Source: Edaphochlamys debaryana (taxonomy: Eukaryota; Chlorophyta; Chlorophyceae; Chlamydomonadales). Taken from it: a stretch of 64,000 nucleotides of DNA. The DNA lies in assembly GCA_016858145.1 (NCBI GenBank), contig JAEHOE010000242.1, positions 1-64,000 of the forward strand, given 5' to 3'. A program made the translations under genes and the position numbers. Shown piece after piece: positions 43,101-54,000 of the stretch. The notes below the pieces were generated by a model that ran no database searches, was not told the DNA's origin, and saw only the letters and a program-made list of their open reading frames with translations. The first letter of the stretch is position 1. Every line of letters begins with the position of its first letter.

Positions 43101-43900
43101 TACAGCAGGCGGGTGTACATCCACAGCTCGCGGCGCCACCAGAAGGCCGTTTTGGGCTGGTCCTCAGGGGCTATGTGGAGCTGATTGAACGCCACCCGGC
43201 AGTCGCACTTGCAGAAGAACTTCGCCTTGCCGCCCATCCGCTCGAGCAGCTGGTCAATGCGCGGCAGCTGATGCGAATCCGCCACGAGGACCTTGTTCAA
43301 GCCCCGGGCATCCTGGCAGAAGCGAAAATCGGTCATCTGCCCTTGTGCGTCACGCTTGCCTGGCATGGTGCTGTTCATGGCGTATTTGCCATGCGGCGGA
43401 GCCGGCACGATGATCTTTGCTGCGCGTAGGCCCATGCACTTGTCGTCCATGACCGCCAGCTCCGCCGGCGTGTGCGGGCGCGGGTTCTCGAACACGCGGG
43501 CCTCCGAGCTGACGCGAAGGGAGACCAGCGGCAAGCCGCCGATGTAGCCCGGCTGCAGGTCCATCAGGCTGTGGGCGAAAATCTGCGGCTCGAACTCGGC
43601 CACCAGATCGCGTAGCCGCTGCAGCTCCTCCTCCGATACCAACGGATGGCGGCAGAGCGTCCAGCCGCCGGGCTGCTTCTCAAACTTGGGGCACAACGGC
43701 GGCGCCCGCACTCCCTCGGGGTCCGTGGACCGGGCGTCTGGAGCGCCCGGAGCCAGAGGGACCGCCAGGGGAGAGGAGCGGCCGGCATCAACCGGCACAG
43801 GGGGCAAGTCGGGCGCCTCAAGAAACCCTTCTCGCAACCCCTCCCGGAACAGGGCGGCAGGGTGTGCTCCTGCCCTGCCGCCCGCTGCCTTTGGCGCCAT
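40141..43900 (-). CDS. Element B ORF3: reverse transcriptase, RNase H and degenerate cytosine-methyltransferase-like domain
   Basis: The first ATG on the minus strand is at 43900, one base after the TAG of ORF2 (TAG-A-ATG). An N-terminal linker leads to reverse transcriptase with FRFCQDARGLN, KCDCRVAFNQL and YVDD at about 43003-43014. RNase H follows with LILHTDYSEFG, SYRGELLAVVWA and LVTDHGPLEWLM. The next 300 residues (about 41560-40900) resemble a DNMT: LLELPGSMGAGLWACLRMG as motif I, LVVGSFGGASQ where the catalytic Pro-Cys should be, and VVLDAARAGLGQNRMVAAY like motifs VI-VIII. The catalytic Cys is absent, so a non-catalytic role is likely. The sensible frame ends near 40140. The same frame stays open to 39725 as a shadow. 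Confidence 0.85.
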
Positions 43901-43901
43901 T

Positions 43902-45065
43902 CTAGCGCCACCAGCCCCCGGGCGAGCCCGCACTCAGCGGGGCCGGGGGCCAGCGGGGCAGGCGCCGGCGCAGCAGCAGCGCCAGGCGGGAGTCAAGCAC
44001 GTGCGTGTACGCAGAGTACTGGTCGAGCACCCTCAGCGCCTGCTCCGCCCCAGCGTCGCCGGGGGCCCACGCACCCACGGCCGCCAGCTGCAGCGTTGCT
44101 TGGATGCCATCAGGGCGCCGCAGCTCGCAGGGCGGCGGGTGCGCCGCCCACAGGGCACGGACGTGCGGCACCAGGATGCAGATGGCCCGGAGCAGACCGT
44201 GGAAACGACGGGGGTATCCCAGGCCCACCCGCGTGTCCTCATCGCAGCCAGACAGGAAGTCCAACGCAGCGGCAGCCCAGGCAGCCCGGCGGTCGCCCGG
44301 GGTCCAGTGCCCCGCCACGAGCGTGGCCAACAGGCGGCGCAGCTGCCTCGCAGCGGGGTGGATGCTCGCCGGGTCCACGTCAGGGAGGGCTGGCTCCAGC
44401 GCCAGGACCACCACCGGCGGCGCCGACGCCGCCAGCGAGACAGGCAGCAGCTCCTGCTGCAGGAGCAGCCACCGGTACTGGACATGCATGCCAAGGGCCA
44501 CCGCCGGCCGCGGGGACCGCCGCAGGGCATGCGTGAGCTCCCGGAGCTCGCCCTCGCTGAACTCCCACGTGGCCGGGTAGAGGCCCCAGTGCGCCGGGGC
44601 CGCCACCACCGCCCGCGGGCAGGAGTTGCTGGCTCCCGCACCCAGAGCTGCCACGGCTGCCTCCGCCGCCACCTCCAGCTCGGCGCCCGGCACGAACGGC
44701 CCCACCCAATAGCCGCGGCTGCGGCGTGCGTGCGGGGGATGGTGAGCGTGCCCCGGCACGACGTCGTGCGGAGGGGAGGCTCCCGCCCAGGTGCCCCGTG
44801 GGAAGGGGTACTGCGAAGACCTCAGCAGCACCACCCCGGCGACACGAGGGTCAGCCAGCGCCGCGTGGAAGGCCAGCCTGCTGTCCTCGTGGGAGAGTGG
44901 CCCTAGCCACCCGCGGTCACGCTGCGGCATGGGGGCCCAGCCGATCTGGCCGGGCTGCCTCACTGCAGGGCAACCTTCCACGGGCGGGACTGCCTCCACC
45001 TGCACGGGCGAGCCCAGCTGCAGGGGCCGTCCCGCCTCCACTACCGCCACCGTGATCTCGGGAGC
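43902..45065 (-). CDS. Element B ORF2, in-frame continuation of ORF1 past a single TGA
   Basis: About 387 sense codons lying in the same frame as ORF1, separated only by TGA at 45068-45066. There is no ATG at its start (sequence after the stop reads APEITVAVVEAGR). It is therefore either the readthrough product of ORF1 or an extension cut by one nonsense mutation. Composition is Ala/Leu/Arg-rich and looks globular. Hydrophobic stretches such as LLRAICILVPHVRAL are present, but I recognise no domain. It ends at TAG 43904-43902, followed at once by the ATG of ORF3. Confidence 0.55.
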   Translation of the reverse strand, partial: APEITVAVVEAGRPLQLGSPVQVEAVPPVEGCPAVRQPGQIGWAPMPQRDRGWLGPLSHEDSRLAFHAALADPRVAGVVLLRSSQYPFPRGTWAGASPPHDVVPGHAHHPPHARRSRGYWVGPFVPGAELEVAAEAAVAALGAGASNSCPRAVVAAPAHWGLYPATWEFSEGELRELTHALRRSPRPAVALGMHVQYRWLLLQQELLPVSLAASAPPVVVLALEPALPDVDPASIHPAARQLRRLLATLVAGHWTPGDRRAAWAAAALDFLSGCDEDTRVGLGYPRRFHGLLRAICILVPHVRALWAAHPPPCELRRPDGIQATLQLAAVGAWAPGDAGAEQALRVLDQYSAYTHVLDSRLALLLRRRLPRWPPAPLSAGSPGGWWR

Positions 45066-48000
45066 TCAGCGAGCAGCCCCGGGGACCACGCCCCGCTGGT
45101 ACCGCGAGGAGGCCCCATCGGAGGGGGCAGCAAGCGGCAACACCGCTGCCTCGATCGCCGAGGGCACCCCCCACACAGCCCGCTCTCCTGGTGGCGGGAG
45201 CGTGGGCTCGGCCGTCTGCCAGGCGGCAGCCAGAGCAGGGCCCACCCGAGGGCCCGCCGGCGGCCCCGGCCCGGCAGCGGGAGGAGGAAGGGGCGGGTGC
45301 GCTGCGTCGTCGCCAGGGGCAGGTAGCAGGGCCCGCGCCAATGCCATCTCCAGCTGCGGGGTGACCGCAATACCCGCACGGCGGCCATGCGCGGCCCTCA
45401 CCAGGGTTGCGGGCCCCGGCAGCTCTCTCAACACCTGGAGCACGCGTTGGAGCTGAGGGGACGAAGCCTGCGGGTGGAAGGCCGCGGCCTGTCTCCGCCG
45501 CTCTCCGCGGCGGCTTCCGCGGGGCCTGGGCGCCGCCTGGCCGTCCGGCGGCTGCGGTGGCCCGGCGGCCTCCGCGAGGACAGCCTGGGGGCGAGCCGGC
45601 TGCGGGTCACGCACCACCAGCGGCCGTCGGCCCGGCAGGGGCTCCCCCCCAGATGCGGGCCGGTTTCCCCTGCGCTCTGGCCGCCCCGCTGGGGCCCTCA
45701 AGCCCTGGGACCCAGAGGGTCCACCGCCAGGCGGCGGGGGCTGGTTCTCCTGGTCCGGCGCCACTGGCGGCGGCGGCGGCCCAGGTGGCGGCAGGGGCGC
45801 GGGCGGGGGAGGAGGCGGCGGCGCGGGCCAAGCCGGCGGCGCCTCCCCCCAGACCGGCGCTACTCGAGAGGCCGCCAATTGCTCCTGCGCCACATGGTGC
45901 GGCACGCCCTCAGCGAGATCTATCATGTCGCCCGCCGCCAGGTGCGGCGCCAGCAGAATGTCCCCGCCCACAGAGCTCGTGAGCCACTGCGGGGAGCATG
46001 GGGCGCCCAGCGCGAGCGGCTCCAGCGGCTCCTCCGGCAACGGAAGCTCCACGCCGCCCTGCCAGCCGCTGGGCTGTGACACCCTCGGGAGGTGTTCGTC
46101 CCTGAGGACCAGTGCTAGCGAGGCAAAGGCCCCCTGGGTGTGCAGCGGCAGCATGGGCGGCGCAGCCTGCCGCAGCTGCGGCAGCCCGGCATACCAGTTG
46201 GCCCGCACATGCGGCAGGTGCCACTCAACGAAGAGCGCCCGCATTCGGTCCACCGCCCACGTTGGGCCCAACATTGCCACCCCCGACTCCAGCGCCAGCA
46301 GAGTGACCGGCAGGCTCATTTGGGCTCCCCTCATTGCTAGCCAGTGAAGGAAGACGGACCGGTGTGGGGCCCGCCGACGGTCGCTGAGCCGCCGCTGCTG
46401 GAAGACTGAGCGGTTAATCAGCGGGTCCTCCGGATCCAGCTCGCCCATGTAACGGCTCAGGTCCAACGGCGGCTGTTCTGGCTCCTGCGGCTGCGCCGGC
46501 TCCGGCGGCGGTGCCGGTTGCAGCGGTGCAGGCGGCGGTGCAGGCAGCCGGGGCCCGCCCTCTGCCGCGGGCACGGCGGCCCGAGAGGTAGGGTCACGAG
46601 CTACGGCCTGTCGTGTGGGGTCGGGAGCGACGCTGTCCACCGGCTCCGCCTGCTGCTCCCCCCCCAGCGTCGCGAGCGACTGCCCCAGGCCCAGGCCCAG
46701 GTTCTGCAGCTGGCGACGAGCGGCTGCGGCCATCCGCCCCCAGAGCGACACCTCCGCGTCTTCCGTAGTGGGGTCCTCCGGCTGAGACTCCTCTGGAAGC
46801 GGAGCCGGAGGCGCGCCCGGTGGCGGGAAGGGGATTGGGGGACGGGGGATGAGCAGGGGCGGCGGCGGCCCACGCCAGATAGGGGCCGCGCGCGCGCGGG
46901 CCAGCTGCTCCTGCAGCCCCGCATGCGATTGGCCTTGCGGGACCGCGATTGCGTCATCAGCCGCCAGGTGCGGGGCAAGCAGGAAGCTGCCGTGCGCGCC
47001 CACCAGCCACTGAGGCTGCGTCGGCGGGGCCAGGGGCAGAGGCTCCAGCTGCTCAGGAAGCAGCACAAGCCTTGCCGACTCCTGCCAGTCCAGCGGTGCG
47101 TTGACGGGCCGGTCATCCGCCACCTCTGGAAGCACCCCCGCCAGCGAGGCGGAGGCGCCATGCTCGTGGATGTGGAGCATGGGTGACAGGTGCTCCAGGT
47201 GCAGCGGCAGCTCGTTGTACCACTGAGCCCGGACCTCCAGCAGGTGCCACTCATCGAACAGCGGGCGCATGCGGTCCACTTGCTCTGGCTCGCCAAGCAG
47301 CACCACCGTGTGGGCCAAGGGCAACAGGCTGACCTGGATGTTCAGGAGCGCGCCCTTGACGGCCAGCCACATGACGAAGGCCGCCAGGTGCTGCGCGCGC
47401 TCCGGAGGGTCGAGCGGCCCCAGCCCCTCCCCGGGAGGCAGGACGAGGGGCCCCTGGAGGGAGCCCGAGTACCGGCGCAGGATGGCAGGTCTCGGCGGCA
47501 GAGCCGGCGGTAGCGGTGCCGGGGGCGGAGGCGGCATGGCCCCCCCCGAGCCCGGCGGTGCCACCTCCGTCGCTGGCTCTGCCGGTGGGGGCAGAGAAGC
47601 GCCAGGATGGGCAGCAGCCGCGCCACCCTGGCCGGAGCCCGCCGGGGCAGATCGGCTGCCTGACTGCGGAGGCGGCGGCGGCTGTGCGCCCGACCCCGCC
47701 GGCGCCGCGCCGCCTGCACTCGGGCCACCCGCTGACGGGGGCGGCAGCGGCGGTGCACCGGGCCCCACCGCTGCCGCGCCGCCCGCGCCCTGGTGCACCG
47801 GCTCTTCCTCGTCCTCTTCCGGAGGACCCGGCCAGCAGCCCAGCTCCCGGAGGGCCGTGACCTCGGCTGGCGGCTGCGGGTACCCCGTGGGCGGCCTCAG
47901 GTTCGTCAGCGGCTCCATCACCGCTCCGCCATCGCCGCCGGATGGGAAGATGACCCGGTAGACCGCCGGGTCCGGGCGGCCCCACGGAGGGGCGGTTGCC

Positions 48001-51000
48001 GCAAGGGCCGCGGAGATTGCCGGGGCAAGGCACCTGGGATGCGGAAGCGGACCCTGCCGGCGACTGGCAAGGAGGAGCCCCAGGCAGGCCATCCACTCCC
48101 CGTGCTGCTCATACGTCCCCAGCAGCTCGCGCAGAAAGCGCGGGTCCCAGCCGGGGATGTGCGACACGTGAAAGTACCGTACCCGCGGGAGGGCAGACAG
48201 CTTGGCCAGCCAGCCAGCCCCCAGCTCCCTGAGCTTCCCTGCCGCCTGGAGGCTGGCGATGGTCTCCGTTCGCTGCGCCGGAGTCTCGCAAACCAGGCGG
48301 TCAAGCAGCACCGCGAGCGCCCCGTCCATCAGGCCCACGTTCAGCCGCTCACCATCAACGGGGAAGGAGACGGACTCGAGAGCCTCAAGGAGGGCGAGCC
48401 CGTCCGGCCCAAAGCCGCAGAGCGGGTCCCCCACCGAGTACTCGCCGGCACGCGCATCCATGCGCAGGCAGTCCGGGACCTGGTCCGGGTCCGACCCCTG
48501 GGCGGCATCCTCAGCTGACGAGCGCATGGCCGGAGGCGGCAGCGGACGGCGCCAGAGCGGGAACGAGTAGTGCCGCGCCAGGGTCACGTCATCAGCTTGC
48601 GGCGGCGGCAGCAGGAGAGGCGACGACCCGGTGCGAACCATGGCCCAGAGCCCAAGGGACTGGTTGCCGTACGGCTCGAGCGGCTCAGGGAGGGCCTCGC
48701 GCAGCTTGCCCAGCGGCTGGTAGCGCCAAAGCGACCACGAGCCCACCACCCCCTGCTCCCGGCCCACCAGGAGCGTGTATGAGCCCACCCGCCAGCTGAA
48801 GCCCGGGGGCATCAGCAGCAGAGGGCCTGGCCGGTCAGGGATGGGCAACGCCGGGCCCCGGGGCACCCCCAGCTCGTCTTGCCGCGACATCACCTCGGTC
48901 TGCAGCTGCTCCAGCGTGCAGTCGCCCAGCATGTTGGGGGTGGCCCCCCATTCAGGGATGGAGCAGGCTGCCAGCGTGACCTGCTCACCCGGGTGCTCCG
49001 GCTCGCCGAGCTCGTCCAGCCAGCCCCGCCGCCACTCGGCGTGCACCTTGCGCACCAGGGCCATGAGGTGCAGGGGGTTGACAGACCAGACGTGGTACCG
49101 GCCAGGGCCCACGTACCCGTGGCTCGGGGCCCAGCTGCCAACGCGCCTCTCGTGCTCAACGACCAGCATGCGCAGGAGGTCGGCCCACGCCATGGGCGTC
49201 TCGTGCAGCACGTGCCTCAGCGGGCCCAGCTGCGCCTCAGTGCCGGTGGCGAGAGTCTCCGCCGCAGCCCAGCTGAACTCCTTGAAGGCAGCCTGCAACC
49301 CCGCCGGCTGCAGGCGCTCGCCATCCCGCAGCGGCATGCGGCCCTGCCCCTCCGCCTCGTCCTCAAAGAAGGTGACCCAACTCTGATGAAGGGCCGCCTC
49401 GGGCTCCCGCCAGGGCGCTGAGGGCGCATCCGGGAAGTATCGGTGCTCGAGATCCAGCCGCTCAGGCTCCCAGCGGGAGGCCAGCGCCCGGATGATGGCC
49501 CGGTGCTGCAGCATGTGCTGCTCGGGGCCGACGGCCGAGCGGACTTGGCGGTAGAGGCCCGCCACGTAGAGCCCGACACTGTGGCCCCGCAGCTGCCTCA
49601 CATCCGACTGCCGGTGGTCTAGCTCTGGCTGCGGCTCGTTGCCCGCTCCCCGCACCAGCGGCCGGAGCCCGACCTCCCAGCTCGCATTGCGCCGGTCCAG
49701 GAGCGGCGTGGACTCGTACTGGGCCTGGCCGGGGGCCAAAGGGGTCCAGCGGTGCCCGGGCCGAGGGGGCTCCGGCAAGCCCCACTGCTGCCTCAGCTGC
49801 TGCACAATGCGCGTGATGGCGGCCGCGACCTCCTCGTCAATCTGGAGGCCCTGCCATGGGGGCTCAGTGTGGCTCTCCACCGAGCCCTCGTGTTCGGAGT
49901 CGGGGTAGCCCGAGCTAGACTCCCCCTCCTCCCCCTCATCCGTGCCTTCTGATGGGTCAGAGTCCCCCGAGTGGGCCCCTCCGGCCTCAGGGGCGGGCTG
50001 GCCTGCCTCCTCTCCCCACTCCTCGGGCATCTCCTCCCACTCCTCATCCTCCCATTCCTCATCCTCTTCCTCGCCTTGCGGCGGCTGGTCCTGTCGCCGG
50101 CGGCGTGGGACCCTCGGCGCAGGCGGGCCACTGCCAGGCGTGGGCAGCGGCGGCGCTGCTGGCGGCGGCGGTGGCGGCGGCGGCGGCGGGGGCATGGGCC
50201 CCGCCCCGCCCTGCTCACCATGCGGCCCCGTTGGCGGAGGCGGTGGTGGCGGCGGAGGGCCCTCGATGACGGGGGCTGGAGGCGGAGACGGCGGCGTGGG
50301 CGGCCGCACCATTGGGTCCGCAGCCGCAGCTGCCGGCACCCCGGCGCCCCCGCCTGCGTCCTCGTCTGGGATGGCCACCAGCGAGCGCCACGTCAAGTAC
50401 TTGCGCTTGGGCTGTTCCGCCTCGGCCTCAGCCTGCTCCTCCGCCGCGGCCACCTCTGCCGACCAGCTCTCTGGCATCCTACTCGCAGCCCGCTGTGCCT
50501 CTTGCAGGCCTGCCAGGAACGCGCGATCCTCATCATCCAGCACCTCCGGCTCATCTGCACCTGTCGTCGCGGTCCCAGACGTGGACGGGCCAGCGGCTGT
50601 CTCCCCCCCAGAGGGCTGCATGCTGGGGTCCGTAGGGGTGCCCTCGACTGGCTGCGGTGGCGGCGGTGATGGTGGGGAGGGGAGCGGTGGCGGCGGTGGC
50701 AGCGGCGGCAGCGGGACTGGTGGCGTGGCGGGCGCATCGCGCAGGCGGAGCAGAATGTCCACGCCAGCGTCGCCCCGTGCTGCAGCGACCTCGTTGGCCC
50801 GGAAGGGCACGGGCACTCGCTCCGCCCCTCCCCCCCCCGCCGCGACACCAGCCTGATGCCGCGCCAACGGCCCAGCCCCCAGGCGCAGCTCCTCCAGCCA
50901 CAGCTGGAGGATGTCGGCACCCACTGGCTCACCGGAGGCAGAACGCGGCACGGCCGGAGGCGGTGGCGGCGGCGGCGGTGGTGGCGGTTGCTGTTGCAGC

Positions 51001-54000
51001 GGGGGATCCAGCGGTGGTGGAGGCGGGCACGGGGGAAGCGGTGGGGGCGGTGGTGGCGGTGGAGGGGGCGGTGGCGGTGGAGGCGGCGCGGACGCCGTCT
51101 GCAACGCGGCCTGGCCGCCTGATGCTGCACCCAGGATGCTGAGTGGGAGGGCTTGCGGGGGGCCCCCTCGGCGGGAGGGTAGCTCCAAGTGCGGGTTTGA
51201 CCCGGCCAGCCGCAGGGCAGCCCGCCAGCAGAGCAGGAGGTCCATGCCCACGATGCCGTGGAACACGGAGTTGGCTGGCGTTAGGAAGGGCCTGATCACG
51301 TCTTCCCGCTCCGCCGAGGTGCCCCGTGCCACCCTGATGCGCACCTCCTGATCCGAGAGGGCGACCTCGCCGGTCCCCGAGAGGGTGGAGACGGAAATGC
51401 CGGTGCGGGCGCCACGCAGGCCCAAGGCCTTGGCGAGCAGGTAGGTGAGCAGCGTGAGGGAGGCCCCGCTGTCCACCAGCAGCAGCAGCTGCCCCTGCCA
51501 GCCGACCAGGCCCACGAACTCAACGCCCTCCAGCAGGTAGGGTAGGAGGCGCCGCATGGTGGGCGTCACCGGGATGGAGCCCATGTAGACCATGCGCTGC
51601 CGCTCCTCCTCCTCCGCCTCCCGCAGCCGCTGGGACTCCACCTCTGCTCCCTCCACCCGCTCTCGGGCCCGGATGCCGAGGCGCTGCTCCACCAGGTCTA
51701 GCCGGGTGAGCGCAGCCTCCAGGCGGTAGCCTTGCCGCAACAGGTCCTGCAGTAGCGCCGGGATGGCAGCCTCCACCTGCTCCAGCAGCGGGCGCCGCCG
51801 AAGCGGCTGCGGCCAAGCGACGGCCGAGCTGGCAAGGCGCGACGGCGCCGGCAGGGCCCGGAAGCCCAGCGGGATGTCCGTCTGCTCTGGCCCCCAGTCC
51901 GCCACCCTGGACAGCGCCGTGGGGTGAAGCATGTAGAGCGAGAGCGGCTCATTGTCCAGGCCAGCGAAGTTGATGGCGTCGCCAGTGTAGCCGTCCTCGT
52001 CCCAGCTCCACTCCTCCTCCTCCACGACCGTGTGCACTCCCCTTGCCGCCGGCGAGGCCGACACCCAGGAGCGCTGCTGAGGCGGGCCACCCCTCCCGGC
52101 CCCCATCGGCCGCCCCTGCATGGGCGGCCCGCTGGGCGTGCCCTGCGCCAGGGCCCGCTGCCGCCGTGCTGACTCCTGCCAGGCCCCGCACTTGGCCCCC
52201 TCACCCGTGTCAGTGAGCACGATGACCGAGAGAGCGCAGCCAGAGCAGACCAGGTCTCGTGCCGTGTAGCACTCCGCTGTGTCGTGCCTGGAGTGCCTGT
52301 GCAGGGTGCACCACTTGCCCAGGTGGCCGACAGGCTGCCGCGCTGCGGCCGGGAGGGGCCGCTTGACCTGGGCATAGAGCTCCACAATCGGGTCCTTGCC
52401 GGTCCCCGCCGCCGTCTCCCAGAAGCCGGAGTCGCCGCCGGGGAGGTTGAGGTTGAGGGACTCGTACGCTGGGATCTTCGCGGCTGTGGCGACCGTGAGG
52501 GCCACGAACCTGTCCTTGGCCCTGATTCGGCCCCTGCCCTCGCCGGCGGGATGGCCCGAGGCTGCGGGGTTCGGCGTGGGCGCCGAAGGCCCAATCTCCA
52601 GTGAGGGCCCGGCCGCTGCAGCGGCAGAGGCCCCCCCTTGCGGGCGGTACGCATCCTCGCCGAACATGCCCTTGACCGCATCGAGGAACGCCGCAATGTC
52701 GTCCGGCGTCAGGACGCAGTCGCCCTTCTCGCTCTGCAGATTGATCTCCTTGGTGGCTAGCTGCACCGCCGCGATGCTGCCGCTGGGCACAAATAGTTTG
52801 CGCAGCATGCTGGTCAGCAGCATTGGCGGCCGCTCAATCTCCGGGAGATGGCTTGTTGTCTGCCGCAGGCGCACCAGGACGTCACGCGCCGGCTCGTTGG
52901 GCTTGCGCTGGAAGTCCCGCAGCAAGCCAGTGGTGGTGATGCGGTCGGGGCGGCGGTCGCGGACCAGCCCAGCCCACCACATGTCGTACAGGGAGTCCAC
53001 GAGGCAAGAGCCGTCCTGGGCGCTGTACAGGGGCAGACCCTTCCAGGGCTCACTGGCGGCGCCCGGCGGGAGGCGATCCCTAGGGACCTGCTCGCACGCC
53101 GTGCGATGCTTAGAGATCAGAGCCTCGACGTTGCTGTCCAGGGCCTTGCCCTGCAGCGTAGCCTGCACCACACGCCGAATGAGCGCCTCCTGCGAGGGCG
53201 CCTCCGCCCTCTCCTTCGCCGAGCGGGGGTCCAGCGCGCCCCCGTACATATCGTGGGCGTAAGTGCGCGTGGCCTCCGTGGCATGCGGGAGGAGCTCCGG
53301 TTCGCCCTGATACGGATTGGCTGGGAAGCGTGCCCTGAGGTTGAGCTCCCGAAGCTTGGGACTGGCGGCGGCGCCAGCCCCCAGCATCGCCACCGGCGGC
53401 GGGAGGTCCGCCCCCGGGGTCGAGGCACCTGGGCCCGGCGGGGCCCCGGGTGGGCCCGCCGGAGGGTCGCCAGCGGGTGGTGGAGTCTCAGGGGGTGGCG
53501 GGACAGGGGACAGCACGGGCTGGGCCTGCGGGGCGGCGGCCGTCGCGCCCGCTGGGTCTTGCGCAGCTGCCGCCGCGGCGGGTGGCGGGGGGATCTGGGC
53601 AGGGGCCGCTACCCCCGCAGCCCCCGTGCCAGCACCCTCCCCTGCGGGTGCCGCGGCCCCGTAGTAGTGGTGGTGCACCACCTGCTGCCGGGAGCTGCGC
53701 GTGACCATGCTGGAGGCCGTCTGGTAAGTGCTCTGCGAGCGGACACTGCCGGCGCGGCGGGCCGACCTCCGGCTGACGCCGCTGGCCCCACTCCCGGATG
53801 GTGGAGGGGGGGGCTGCGCCCATCGGAGCCTCTCTCGCACGTCCACGAACCGGTCAAACTGCCGCTGTACGGCCCGGTCCAGCTTGGGCAGCAGCTCGTA
53901 CCAGGCAGCAGCGTCCTGACGCAGCTCCCTGACCCTTGCCCCATCGCCCGCATTTAGCGCCAGGGCCAGCATGCGGCCGCACTCGCTGGAGTCCTGGAGG

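Noticed and set aside
41546..43429. 627-codon plus-strand frame opposite RT/RNase H
   Set aside because: It is antisense to clearly conserved RT and RNase H motifs. High GC keeps the antisense frame open.
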